A stretch of 39,062 bases of DNA from Candidatus Aenigmatarchaeota archaeon (GCA_016187395.1 JACPJV010000011.1:1-39062), one strand, 5' to 3'; positions 25,404 through 32,949 are shown, numbered from the stretch's first letter. The notes: generated by a model from the letters alone, not told the origin. Translations and numbers: made by a program.

Positions 25404-25846
25404 CAATGCAGGCTTGACAATCTGCCGACGAGAACTTCGGAAGAAACAACTTCTTCCACATATCCTCTCATAGCAACATCAACAAGAGACTCTGAAGAAA
25501 GAACTGTTCTTGGCCTTTGCAGCGGATTGAATTTTCTTATCCCATGCGCATAACCCATTTCTGAGGAGACCCCATTGCCTACGTAACCTTCGCCGCCGCC
25601 AAACACGTAAACAACTTCAGTTGAACCGATTCTTGCAAGATGGTCTCTAATACTTTTCCACATAGCTCGGAAAACTTCAGGTTGAGGTTCTATCAGCCTT
25701 TCTTTTAATTTCCATGGTTCCCTAGGATCGAGATACTGATTAGGAACTGGAATCTCGCATCTAATGCCAGATTCTTCCAACCTTCTTTGAAGCTTGATTA
25801 CTTCCGGATAAAACCTGAAGCTGCTGCATACGACAACGGAAACCAT
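25400..25846 (-). CDS. Nucleoside 2-deoxyribosyltransferase-like protein
   Basis: About 148 aa. The N-terminal strand SVVVCSSFRFYPEVIKLQRR and the later VVYVFGGGEGYVGNGVSSEM-GYAHG block fit the nucleoside 2-deoxyribosyltransferase-like fold, in which the Gly-rich loop and Glu in GxxSxE bind a nucleoside or nucleotide. The substrate cannot be assigned. The ORF track starts at 25909, upstream of the TATA box; ATG 25846 is 31 bases from that box on the reverse strand (ATG 25852 is the alternative). It is divergent from the large surface protein through a shared promoter. Confidence 0.55.
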   Translation of the reverse strand: MVSVVVCSSFRFYPEVIKLQRRLEESGIRCEIPVPNQYLDPREPWKLKERLIEPQPEVFRAMWKSIRDHLARIGSTEVVYVFGGGEGYVGNGVSSEMGYAHGIRKFNPLQRPRTVLSSESLVDVAMRGYVEEVVSSEVLVGRLSSLHC

Positions 25847-25867
25847 AACCATCGGATTCACGAAAAG

Positions 25868-25877
25868 TTTAAATATA
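25868..25877. promoter_or_regulatory. Bidirectional TATA element
   Basis: TTTAAATATA: 30 bases before ATG 25898 (+) and, as TATATTTAAA, 31 bases before ATG 25846 (-). The near-equal spacing on both sides and the palindromic TTTAAA core suggest one box used in both directions. Confidence 0.55.
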
Positions 25878-25897
25878 GTTCGTTTTCGAAGCATACT

Positions 25898-28800
25898 ATG
25901 AAACGGCAAAACGTCTCGAAAAAAGCCGTATTTGAATTGCTTGTGGTAGTGCTTACTATTTCAATCTACCTGAACGGCTCGCTTGCCGGCCTGGCAAAAA
26001 CAGGCTTCCAGGTGGCGACTGAGACAGAAGCAGCTGCGGAAGAGACAACAGCAGCAACAGCTGTTGAAAACAGCGATGTAAGCACAGTTATTATTGTAAG
26101 CTCTTACAATCCTATCGACCTTGCAATAGCAATGGGAATTTCCAGCGAAACAAACTATCCCATTATGATAATGGGAGATGAACCGACTATAGGCCAGCTG
26201 GACGCCTTTACAGACGGCGGGGAATACCAGGAAGTTAGCGAGGTTGTTTTCATTGGAGGACCTGAGTCAATGTCTACAGAGACAGTTGATCAGTTCAGGC
26301 AGGTTAGTGATTATCTGGAAGAAACAGACGGATTTGGCTATGAGGTAACTACCATAGCCGGAGCGACTGGCACAGAAACAGCAGTGGAAGCCATGAATTA
26401 TCTTGCACCCGGAACTGAAACTATTCATTTAGTAAGCTATGGCGGCGACGCTGATTTTAGCGCTGAAGATTTTGAAACGCTTGCCCTGAGTGCACAGCTT
26501 GGGGTTGTTATTCCTGTTGACAGCGGGGAATCAGAAGGGCTGCCTGCTGTGGTTGCAGAGGGCATTTATGATCATCCCGTAGACGCTACTGTGAATTTAG
26601 TCGGTGATGCGGCAGAAGATCCTGCCTTAGAAGAGGATCTGGCAGAACTGGAAGATATGGGTGAGATCTTCCATGGAACAGAAGTGACAGGCGAGCCTGA
26701 AGAGGTTATATCAACTCTGGAGGATGAGGTGGCAAGAACGCTAGAATCAGGAACAGACGTCATTTTTGCAGAGATCGGAGAATCTCTTCCTGCCCCACAG
26801 CCCGGACAGATTATTTTCTACTATGAAGATGAGAACAATGACGGCATAGATGATGATCATGACACGGACGGAGACGGAATCAGCGACATTACGGGGGTGC
26901 CGCTGAATGACCTTTTTGGATTGCAAGGGATAACTGCCCCTGATTTTATCATTGACAGGATAGACGGAGGATATGTAGGGGATATAACATTCACAGGAGA
27001 CGACCAAGGAACGTTAGAGCAGATAGAGAACGAAGTAGAGGATGAGTTTCCAAGGGAGGACATAACAACGAGCGACGATGCTATTGAAGTAACATTCGAC
27101 CATGCGATTGAAAATGCGGCAGAGATAGAAGATCTTGCGAATGCCAGAGAAGAAGAGATAAAAGTCATATACAGAGAGCATATAGAGGAATTCGAGGAAA
27201 AGGTTTCTGATGACCTTGAGCAGCTCAGGGCATTTTACGAGCTGAAGGCAGACGAGCTTTCGGAAGAGATAAGGAACGATATTATCGACGCCCTTGAGGA
27301 GGCTGGCGAGGGAGGGGATGAAGACCCTGTCGCAGCGTTCAAGCTTATGCATGAAATAGACAGCAAGCTGTTTGTAGACGACTATGCAGAAAATAATTAT
27401 CATGACGATCCAGAAGCAAGAGCAGAGCTGGAGGCAGGAGCGAATAATGATCTGGACGCGGCGGTTGCCGAGCTGGGAGTGGAGAATCCGGGAGACGTTG
27501 CCGTCGCAGAAAAGATCGGGGTTTTTGAGGCTGTGAATGATTTCGTGCTTCCCAGCGAGGCAGGCGAGGTTGCCCGGGAGGTTACGGCCATAATATCAAC
27601 TGCGCCGCCTGCAGAGCTTGGCGAGACAATATTTGAATCAATTTGGGAGAGGCCTGCTCACGAGGAATTTGCAGAGAGAATCGCAACCGAGTACCAGGCA
27701 TCCGGGAAGAAGGAAGATCCAACGAAATGGGATCCTGCAAAGCTTGAACAGGAGTACAGGGCAAGAATTTCGCTCGAGGCAGAGGCGACCGTAAGCGGAA
27801 TATTCGCTTCTGAAGATTATTCAGATCCTGCGGAAAGGGCAAAATTCTTTGATGAGTTTAGAAGCGCTTATACTGTCCTGGAGTCAAAGGGCATAAAGCC
27901 GTATGCACTTCCGCCAGAGGCGCTGAAAGAGGCTTATACAAAGTATGCAGACGAAGGCAAGCTTTCTGATGAAGTGGTGCAGAAGATGGAGGCATACTAC
28001 GTTGCGACAAGAGCCTTCGAAGGAAACAACCTTGGCGACCACGATGATCCTATAGGCTATACGTGGGACGGCAGGGCTGTAAGCTTCTATGACCCGGCAA
28101 CAGAAGCGTATGTGCAAGGGGATTACATACAGGGAAAGGAGACCTTTGTTTATAATCATAACGGCATGCTCGTAGCAGAAGACAAATCCGGAACTTCTTA
28201 TACGTATAATCCGAACGACCGGATATCAGGATATTTCTCGGACTGGACGTATGACAGCACAAAAGGAACGTGGTCAAGTCCTGACGGATCAGAATACACG
28301 CCGCCTGCTTACAGGGATGATTCAGGCGGGTTCAAGTATCAGTACTATGATACATCTGCAGGCCAATATTATGAGAACACGTACGTAGGGGCGGTATACG
28401 AGTATGATTACAAGAACGACGGCTTTTCGTACTATACAGCACAGGACACTGGAAGCGCTGTTTATACAGGAACGTTTGCGTACGATCCGACAAAAGGATA
28501 CCAGCAGGTTACAACATCCATACCAGTCGGTGCTGAATACAAGCCTGGCACTGGACAGTATGAATACAAGGCGCCTGACGGCAGCACGTACAATTATGAC
28601 CCTCAATCAAGCATGTATTATAACTCAGACGGCACGCTGGCAGGAGGGACAGGATCTGGCTATACTGGCGGGACGTATACAGGAAGCGGTACTTATACTC
28701 CGCCAGGATATTCATACGACCAATATTATTCAGGCAGCACAAGCGGAACGTCAGGCGGTGAATATTATTCAAGCCCAACGTACACATACACTGGGGCAAC

Positions 28801-29065
28801 ATCAACCAGCTACAGCGGGTCATCGCCGGAGGCATACTCCTACACGTACACAGACCCTGCTACAGGACAAACTACGACATCAACCTACTATGCTCCTAGC
28901 GGAGATTCAGGATCAGGCGGAAGCTACTCAGGTGGCACCACAGGCGGTACGTACACAGGAGGTGATTCAGGCAGCTATAGCGGAGGTGGTTCCGGTGGTT
29001 ACAGCGCACCTAGCGGAGGCGGTGACGGCGGCGGAGGCGGCGGTGGCGGTACTGGAGGATACTAG
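25898..29065 (+). CDS. Large secreted surface protein: CWB2-like, Ca-binding, helical and Tyr/Gly-rich regions
   Basis: 1,055 aa from ATG 25898; the track start at 25787 lies upstream of the promoter. Residues 10-32 are a signal peptide (FELLVVVLTISIYLNG). About 50-270 resemble cell-wall-binding repeat 2 units (NPIDLAIAMGISSETNYPIM, then EVVFIGGPESMS). About 310-332 is a Ca-binding Asp-rich segment (DENNDGIDDDHDTDGDGISD) of thrombospondin type 3 style. About 390-700 is a highly acidic helical region. From about 720 to the end is a Tyr/Ser/Gly/Thr-rich low-complexity tail with YDP-type repeats, ending in poly-Gly. No C-terminal TM anchor is seen, so it may bind the envelope through the CWB2-like part. 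Confidence 0.85.
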   Translation: MKRQNVSKKAVFELLVVVLTISIYLNGSLAGLAKTGFQVATETEAAAEETTAATAVENSDVSTVIIVSSYNPIDLAIAMGISSETNYPIMIMGDEPTIGQLDAFTDGGEYQEVSEVVFIGGPESMSTETVDQFRQVSDYLEETDGFGYEVTTIAGATGTETAVEAMNYLAPGTETIHLVSYGGDADFSAEDFETLALSAQLGVVIPVDSGESEGLPAVVAEGIYDHPVDATVNLVGDAAEDPALEEDLAELEDMGEIFHGTEVTGEPEEVISTLEDEVARTLESGTDVIFAEIGESLPAPQPGQIIFYYEDENNDGIDDDHDTDGDGISDITGVPLNDLFGLQGITAPDFIIDRIDGGYVGDITFTGDDQGTLEQIENEVEDEFPREDITTSDDAIEVTFDHAIENAAEIEDLANAREEEIKVIYREHIEEFEEKVSDDLEQLRAFYELKADELSEEIRNDIIDALEEAGEGGDEDPVAAFKLMHEIDSKLFVDDYAENNYHDDPEARAELEAGANNDLDAAVAELGVENPGDVAVAEKIGVFEAVNDFVLPSEAGEVAREVTAIISTAPPAELGETIFESIWERPAHEEFAERIATEYQASGKKEDPTKWDPAKLEQEYRARISLEAEATVSGIFASEDYSDPAERAKFFDEFRSAYTVLESKGIKPYALPPEALKEAYTKYADEGKLSDEVVQKMEAYYVATRAFEGNNLGDHDDPIGYTWDGRAVSFYDPATEAYVQGDYIQGKETFVYNHNGMLVAEDKSGTSYTYNPNDRISGYFSDWTYDSTKGTWSSPDGSEYTPPAYRDDSGGFKYQYYDTSAGQYYENTYVGAVYEYDYKNDGFSYYTAQDTGSAVYTGTFAYDPTKGYQQVTTSIPVGAEYKPGTGQYEYKAPDGSTYNYDPQSSMYYNSDGTLAGGTGSGYTGGTYTGSGTYTPPGYSYDQYYSGSTSGTSGGEYYSSPTYTYTGATSTSYSGSSPEAYSYTYTDPATGQTTTSTYYAPSGDSGSGGSYSGGTTGGTYTGGDSGSYSGGGSGGYSAPSGGGDGGGGGGGGTGGY

Positions 29066-29112
29066 ATTTTATTGTTTCTCTTTAAGTAATTCTTTATAGA
29101 GAATTTTCTCAA

Positions 29113-29407
29113 GGGCCTGTAGTGTAGCTTGGTCTAAGCTATTATGGCAGACCATATGTGCGGCTATGCATCCGAGCTTCGGGTCCAATCCCTTTCACGA
29201 ATGAGAATGGCTTGTCGCTTCGCGACAAGCAGTTTGCACTCGCAAAGAAAGGTCTTGGAGATGTTCAAAGAACCTTCGGTTCTTTGACATGCCGAAGAGC
29301 TTCGCTCTTCGAGCAACCCCAAAGAAGCCTTCGGAACTTCGTTCCGATGATATGAAAGGGAATGGGAGGAAAAGCTCGAGACGCCAGTTCAAATCTGGCC
29401 AGGCCCA
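29113..29407 (+). tRNA. Interrupted tRNA, best read as tRNA-Pro(CGG) with a ~189-nt intron and a D-loop insertion
   Basis: Acceptor GGGCCTG (29113-29119) pairs with CAGGCCC (29400-29406), followed by A73. T8, A14 and the D-loop GG are present (GTGTAGCTTGG, as in archaeal tRNA-Pro). The T arm is perfect: GCCAG/CTGGC around TTCAAAT (29383-29399). An anticodon stem CGAGC (29173-29177) pairs fully with GCTCG (29374-29378), giving loop TTCGGG|A with anticodon CGG and an intron at the usual 37/38 position (29184-29372). About 30 extra bases (near 29134-29165) enlarge the D loop and look like a second intron holding a TATGG/CCATA hairpin. Removing both leaves about 76 nt. I could not draw a convincing bulge-helix-bulge, so exact splice sites and the identity remain tentative. 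Confidence 0.7.
29210..29347 (+). repeat. Four TTC-triloop hairpins inside the tRNA intron
   Basis: Stems of 9, 10, 8 and 7 bp at 29210-29230 (GCTTGTCGC), 29265-29287 (TCAAAGAACC), 29293-29311 (CGAAGAGC) and 29331-29347 (TCGGAAC). Each is perfectly self-complementary around TTC with a C-G closing pair. The stem sequences are unrelated. All four lie within an outer intron stem CCCTTTC/GAAAGGG (29190-29196 with 29354-29360). Confidence 0.85.
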
Positions 29408-29423
29408 TTAATATCCTATCTCT

Positions 29424-29642
29424 CTAAATATCCCTTGCTATATCATCCCTTGTTATAGTTTTTCCAGAAGCGAAATACATGCTAGCTCCTATATGCCCTC
29501 TTTCTAATTTGTAAGCTATACCTAATCTATCAAGTTCTCCGGTAACTCTTAATGCCTGAAGACTATCCATCCTTTCATTTGCAAAGCTAACTCCTTCTAA
29601 ATCGAATGTTATTCTGTAAGCAATATCGCCACATCCAACCAT
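29424..29642 (-). CDS. Hypothetical protein
   Basis: 72 aa from ATG 29642 (MVGCGDIAYRITFDLEG). The track start at 29756 lies inside the upstream gene. A perfect TATA box, TATAAATA at 29672-29665 on the reverse strand, is 30 bases ahead of ATG 29642 and decides the start. Alternating hydrophobic residues suggest a small alpha/beta domain. No family is recognised. Confidence 0.6.
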   Translation of the reverse strand: MVGCGDIAYRITFDLEGVSFANERMDSLQALRVTGELDRLGIAYKLERGHIGASMYFASGKTITRDDIARDI

Positions 29643-29664
29643 GCAGAACCTTCTAGTACAAAAA

Positions 29665-29672
29665 TATTTATA
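29665..29672 (-). promoter_or_regulatory. TATA box for the 29642 gene
   Basis: TATAAATA, 30 bases before ATG 29642 and directly after the stop of the methyltransferase gene. Confidence 0.6.
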
Positions 29673-29674
29673 GG

Positions 29675-30247
29675 CTAAATCTTCCTCCCAAATGTCAGGA
29701 AACCGGTATGCATCACTCCTGAAGGAATCGGGTGGGTGTGCGTGCCAACCAGCCACTCTCGCTGGATGTTCTCCACGGTTTTTATCTGAGAAAAGCCTTC
29801 TTTCTTCATCCGCTTAGATGCGGCATTCTGCTGCTCGATGTGCGGGGAATATACGCATAAAAATCCCTTGTTTTTCAGGGCTTTGTGGCATTTGCCAATG
29901 AGATTTTCAGCGCCTTTCATGTCCAGCGTTATCAGATCAAGATTTTTTTCACTGAATTCTTCTGCATCCCTGTTTTTTACTGTGACGATTTTTTCAAGTC
30001 CGCACAGCTTCACATTATGCTTCACTATCTCTGCGAAGTTCGGATTTTTCTCGTAGCTGTATACCCTGCCCTTTGGCGCCACGACATTCGCAAGCATAAG
30101 CGTAAGAAATCCCGATCCGCCGCCTGCATCAAGGCAGCGCTTTCCTGAATTCAGTCCGGTCTCGGTAATGATAACGCCGGCGTCCTTTGGCGTGATTATC
30201 TGGGGACCGCGCCTGCATTTCTTGAGAAGGTCGATGATATTATCCAT
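29675..30247 (-). CDS. tRNA (adenine-N1)-methyltransferase, TrmI-like
   Basis: A 190-aa Rossmann-fold SAM-dependent methyltransferase. RRGPQIITPKDAGVII near residue 12 matches the substrate-side entry of TrmI/Gcd14 enzymes. LDAGGGSGFLTLMLA is the SAM-binding motif I, YSYEKNPNFAEIVKHN motif II, and LITLDMKGAE the acidic motif IV. TrmI makes m1A58 (and m1A57 in some archaea) in the T loop of tRNA. It is shorter than typical archaeal TrmI (about 250 aa) because the N-terminal beta domain is missing, so a CbiT-like or other methyltransferase cannot be ruled out. A TATATTT box at 30273-30267 places the start at ATG 30247 rather than 30268. Confidence 0.7.
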   Translation of the reverse strand: MDNIIDLLKKCRRGPQIITPKDAGVIITETGLNSGKRCLDAGGGSGFLTLMLANVVAPKGRVYSYEKNPNFAEIVKHNVKLCGLEKIVTVKNRDAEEFSEKNLDLITLDMKGAENLIGKCHKALKNKGFLCVYSPHIEQQNAASKRMKKEGFSQIKTVENIQREWLVGTHTHPIPSGVMHTGFLTFGRKI

Positions 30248-30277
30248 GGAGATATTTCGCAAAAGCAAATATATGAA

Positions 30278-30541
30278 TCAATAAGACAAAATGGCAAGAA
30301 TTCTTTTGTAAGTTTCTGCGTCTACGGCAGCCTTCAAACCTTCCAGGAGACCGCCCCCATGGCTTTCGCATAAATCATAAGACATCTCCCTTTCATCTTT
30401 CAGAACGACCCTGATCCTGTGTCTCAGAGGAGTTATGCACGCAAGGTTGCCGCTACGATAAGAGCACCTGACAGACCGCGGAACCATTACTTCGTCTATA
30501 AGAGGCTTTTTTACGTCTTCACGCGAAAACGCGTATTCCAT
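30278..30541 (-). CDS. Hypothetical protein with possible metal-binding Cys/His
   Basis: An 87-aa basic protein. Cys residues at about 26, 35 and 58, with a final CESH, could bind a metal. A GAAGTG ribosome binding site lies directly before ATG 30541. It follows the DUF131-like gene by 9 bases on the same strand and is probably translated from the same mRNA. Family not recognised. Confidence 0.55.
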   Translation of the reverse strand: MEYAFSREDVKKPLIDEVMVPRSVRCSYRSGNLACITPLRHRIRVVLKDEREMSYDLCESHGGGLLEGLKAAVDAETYKRILAILSY

Positions 30542-30550
30542 TCCATCACT

Positions 30551-30787
30551 TCAGATAATTCTAAAAGACACGGCGAAAAAGGCTGCTGCCACAATAACGG
30601 TTATGATCAATACTATAAGAAACATGGCGGGGTTTGTGGCAAAACCGAATGGTATAGTACCTATGAAACCGCCTACCGCTACCTCACTCCTGCTCTCCTG
30701 GGCATTGACAAGGCCGCCTACTATTATCAGGATTATGCCTATAACTACGACAAAGAGGCCTACGTATACGAGCTCTGATGCTGCCAT
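30551..30787 (-). CDS. DUF131-like small membrane protein
   Basis: A 78-aa protein with two TM helices (LVYVGLFVVVIGIILIIVGG, and FLIVLIITVIVAAAFFAV at the end) separated by a VAVGGFIGTIPFGFATN loop. This matches the DUF131/TIGR00304 archaeal family, whose loop reads GGxxxIGPxPIxFG. The function is unknown. It is leaderless: the TATA-like AAATTTAA is 31 bases upstream and shared with the divergent 30841 gene. Confidence 0.6.
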   Translation of the reverse strand: MAASELVYVGLFVVVIGIILIIVGGLVNAQESRSEVAVGGFIGTIPFGFATNPAMFLIVLIITVIVAAAFFAVSFRII

Positions 30788-30810
30788 GACAATAGAAGAA
30801 ACGGAAAAGG

Positions 30811-30818
30811 TTAAATTT
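30811..30818. promoter_or_regulatory. Bidirectional TATA element
   Basis: TTAAATTT (AAATTTAA on the other strand) is 30 bases before ATG 30841 (+) and 31 bases before ATG 30787 (-). It is the most symmetrical case in the window. Confidence 0.55.
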
Positions 30819-30840
30819 GTTCGAGTGATTCATTTTTTAC

Positions 30841-31257
30841 ATGGACAGAAAGGAAATGCTCTTTAGGAAATTTGTCGAGGCTAATAGATTAGCTGTAGCG
30901 CCTGATTTTTCAGGCAGGGGAGGAAAGAAATACAGGGGTATCGGAGGGGACAAGACCAGAGAGGAGCTGATGAGAACAGTTGCTTTTGCAGGTTTTGTGG
31001 ATGGATGCGAAGGGCGTCCTCACAGACACAAAGGGCCTCACGGATCTGTAGATGGTTTCACTCCGCCCCGGACACAGTCTCCAGAGCCCGATGACATCGT
31101 GCATTCTATGTTCGGGAAAATGGTGGAGACGTACCCGGATGAGGCGGTGCGTGAGCTTGCAAGGGATACTGTTAGACATTACGACTATGTGCGAAGGCCT
31201 GAGGCGCAGATATACGATGAGCAGTATAGGTTGGGAAGAGTGATGAGTGAACGGTAA
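30841..31257 (+). CDS. Hypothetical protein
   Basis: A 138-aa soluble, charged protein with a Gly/His/Pro-rich middle (GRPHRHKGPHGSVDG) and a helical C-terminus (ELARDTVRHYDYVRR). No TM segment or signal peptide. Leaderless start from the bidirectional TATA element. It ends 3 bases before the convergent cis-prenyltransferase stop. Family not recognised. Confidence 0.6.
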   Translation: MDRKEMLFRKFVEANRLAVAPDFSGRGGKKYRGIGGDKTREELMRTVAFAGFVDGCEGRPHRHKGPHGSVDGFTPPRTQSPEPDDIVHSMFGKMVETYPDEAVRELARDTVRHYDYVRRPEAQIYDEQYRLGRVMSER

Positions 31258-31260
31258 TAA

Positions 31261-31941
31261 CTACTTCCCAAATCTTCTCTGCCTTTGGCTAAATTCGCTT
31301 ATGGCAGATTCGAAATCTTCGCGGGTGAGCTCCGGCCACCTTTTGTCCAGAAAGATCAGTTCAGAGTATGCGGATTGAAAGGTCATAAAATTACTCAGCC
31401 TCTTTTCTCCGCCTGTGCGCAGAATCAGGTCAGGCATTGGCTGGCCGTTTGTGTACAGATGTTCCTTCACGATCTTTTCGTTGATAACTGCAGGGCTTAT
31501 GATACCTTTCATCACCTTTTCCGATATCCGCCTCACAGCGTCCGCAATCTCCTGCTGGCCGCCGTATGCCAGTGCAACATTAAGGATGTGCTTCTTGTAT
31601 TTTGCCGTTTTTTTCTCGACAGCATCTATCTTTTCAAGCAGCCAGGAAGGCAAAACAGACAGGCGGCCGATGAAATTCACCTTTACGCCGTGCTTGTGCA
31701 CCACGTGGTTCGTGTTTTGCATTATGGAGTCTGCTTCCATCCCCATGCATTTCAATATATACCTAAGCTCCTGCCTGGGCCTGGTGGCGAAATTTTCCAG
31801 AGAAAGGACGTACGCAGTTATATGCTTTATCCCATCCTCGCATGCCCATGCCAGCGCTTCGCGTGCCTTATCCAATCCAAGCCTGTGCCCTTCCCAGGGC
31901 CTTTTCATGAGCTCCCTTGCAACGCGCCGATTTCCATCCAG
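31261..31941 (-). CDS. uppS: cis-Prenyltransferase (UppS family) with a non-ATG start
   Basis: It makes long-chain polyprenyl diphosphate, the lipid carrier for glycan and protein glycosylation. Present are GHRLG, NVALAYGGQQEI, PDLILRTGGEKRLSNF and AYSELIFLDKRWPE, all UppS signatures. The track starts at ATG 31908, but the catalytic DGNRR motif (LDGNRRVARELMKRPWEG) is encoded upstream of that ATG in the same frame. An in-frame TGA at 31956-31954 limits the ORF, and only CTA, AAC, AGC, AGA and CTG lie between. CTG 31941 is 33 bases after a TATA-like TATTTAG, so either CTG is used or one base is missing here. The usual residues before DGNRR are absent or very short. Confidence 0.8.
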   Translation of the reverse strand: MDGNRRVARELMKRPWEGHRLGLDKAREALAWACEDGIKHITAYVLSLENFATRPRQELRYILKCMGMEADSIMQNTNHVVHKHGVKVNFIGRLSVLPSWLLEKIDAVEKKTAKYKKHILNVALAYGGQQEIADAVRRISEKVMKGIISPAVINEKIVKEHLYTNGQPMPDLILRTGGEKRLSNFMTFQSAYSELIFLDKRWPELTREDFESAISEFSQRQRRFGK

Positions 31942-31953
31942 TCTGCTGTTTAG

Positions 31954-32145
31954 TCAGCCGCAACTAACTAAATATCATACCTAGATGGTTCAACCGCACG
32001 CGGCTGCTATGTGCCATAATAAATACCTTTTTCAACGCATCTTTTTAAAGCATTTCTTTTTCTCTTTATTGAAAAATAGCCTTCTTTTCCCACCGATGCT
32101 GATGCAGGAAGGGTTCTTTATATTTTCTTTTGCCAGATTTATTTG
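31954..32145. other. Intergenic gap with the prepilin peptidase promoter
   Basis: A divergent gap of about 190 bases. It contains the TATA-like TATTTAG (about 31974-31968, reverse) for the cis-prenyltransferase and TTTATATT (32117-32124, forward) 29 bases before ATG 32146. The middle is T-rich with no ORF or clear hairpin. Confidence 0.45.
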
Positions 32146-32949
32146 ATGATAGAGATTTTCCTCTTGGCTGCCATGGCTATGGCATTTGCAGGATCTTTTG
32201 CCGCAGGTTTATGGGACTTAAAGACAAGCGATATACCAGATGAGGTTATCTGCCTGATGACAATACTGGGAATTTTCATCTGGTACGTCTACGCATTGAC
32301 GTTTGGGATATTCAGCATAATGATAACCTCCCTCATTTTAGGGACAGCTATACTCGCAGCAGGGTGGCTGCTCTACAACCGAGGCATGTGGGGATTTGGC
32401 GATGCCACGTTATTCGCATCGATATTCTACCTGTTGCCTGACATGGCTTTGTTTTTTGACTACATATTCAACCTTGTCCTGGTCATGCTTGTATACCTTA
32501 TTGCCTATTCTGTGATTGTTGGAATCAGAACAAAGGGGACTTTTCAGGAATTCTCATCTAAAATCAATAAACAAAAATATACTGTTGGGATTGTAACGGC
32601 AATTGCAGTATTCTTTGCATTATTCGCATACCAGTTTTTTGGCACGTATTCTTTATGGATAATAGCTATACCAGTCATGGCGATATTCGCAGTTTATGCA
32701 AGGGCATTGGAGAAGAAAGCATTTGTGAAGAGGATAAACTACTCCCAGCTAAAGGAAGGCGACGTGCTTCTGGAATCAAAAAAATGGAAAGGCCTGGGCA
32801 AGGCGGAGGCGGAACTGCTGAGAAAAAGAAAAGGCTTTGTAACTGTGAAGGACGGCGTGCGGATGGGAATGGTTTTTCCGATAACGCTGCTGCTCACGAT
32901 ACTTTACGGAAATATAATGATCCTGCTGCTTTTTGGATTTGCTTATTGA
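32146..32949 (+). CDS. Archaeal A24 prepilin peptidase (PibD/ArlK/EppA type)
   Basis: A 267-aa polytopic aspartyl protease that cleaves class III signal peptides of pilins and archaellins. The two catalytic Asp motifs are present: LWDLKTSDIPDEV near residue 24 and the GxGD motif in MWGFGDATLFAS near 84. Several TM helices follow, with a cytoplasmic soluble region (about 180-240). The track's first codon at 32143 is TTG; ATG 32146 lies 29 bases after the TATA box. It is unlinked to the ATPase operon but is probably the processing enzyme for the pilin-like proteins at 16866-18653. Confidence 0.88.
   Translation: MIEIFLLAAMAMAFAGSFAAGLWDLKTSDIPDEVICLMTILGIFIWYVYALTFGIFSIMITSLILGTAILAAGWLLYNRGMWGFGDATLFASIFYLLPDMALFFDYIFNLVLVMLVYLIAYSVIVGIRTKGTFQEFSSKINKQKYTVGIVTAIAVFFALFAYQFFGTYSLWIIAIPVMAIFAVYARALEKKAFVKRINYSQLKEGDVLLESKKWKGLGKAEAELLRKRKGFVTVKDGVRMGMVFPITLLLTILYGNIMILLLFGFAY

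Noticed and set aside
28404-29099. 231-aa forward ORF overlapping the Tyr/Gly-rich tail of the surface protein
   Set aside because: It is an alternate-frame shadow of a low-complexity repeat, with no promoter or ribosome binding site.
29113-29160. tRNA-Ile(UAU) reading using AAGCT as anticodon stem
   Set aside because: It leaves too few bases for a D arm and has an A-C mismatch; the CGAGC/GCTCG stem with anticodon CGG pairs perfectly.
29210-29347. Hairpin cluster as a CRISPR array
   Set aside because: Stems are all different, spacing is irregular and no direct repeat exists; no cas genes are in the window.
29113-29407. SRP 7S RNA or RNase P RNA
   Set aside because: None of their conserved motifs is visible, while the tRNA acceptor and T arm are exact.
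31285-31984. Long forward ORFs opposite the cis-prenyltransferase
   Set aside because: The reverse strand carries all UppS signature motifs; the forward ORFs are shadows.
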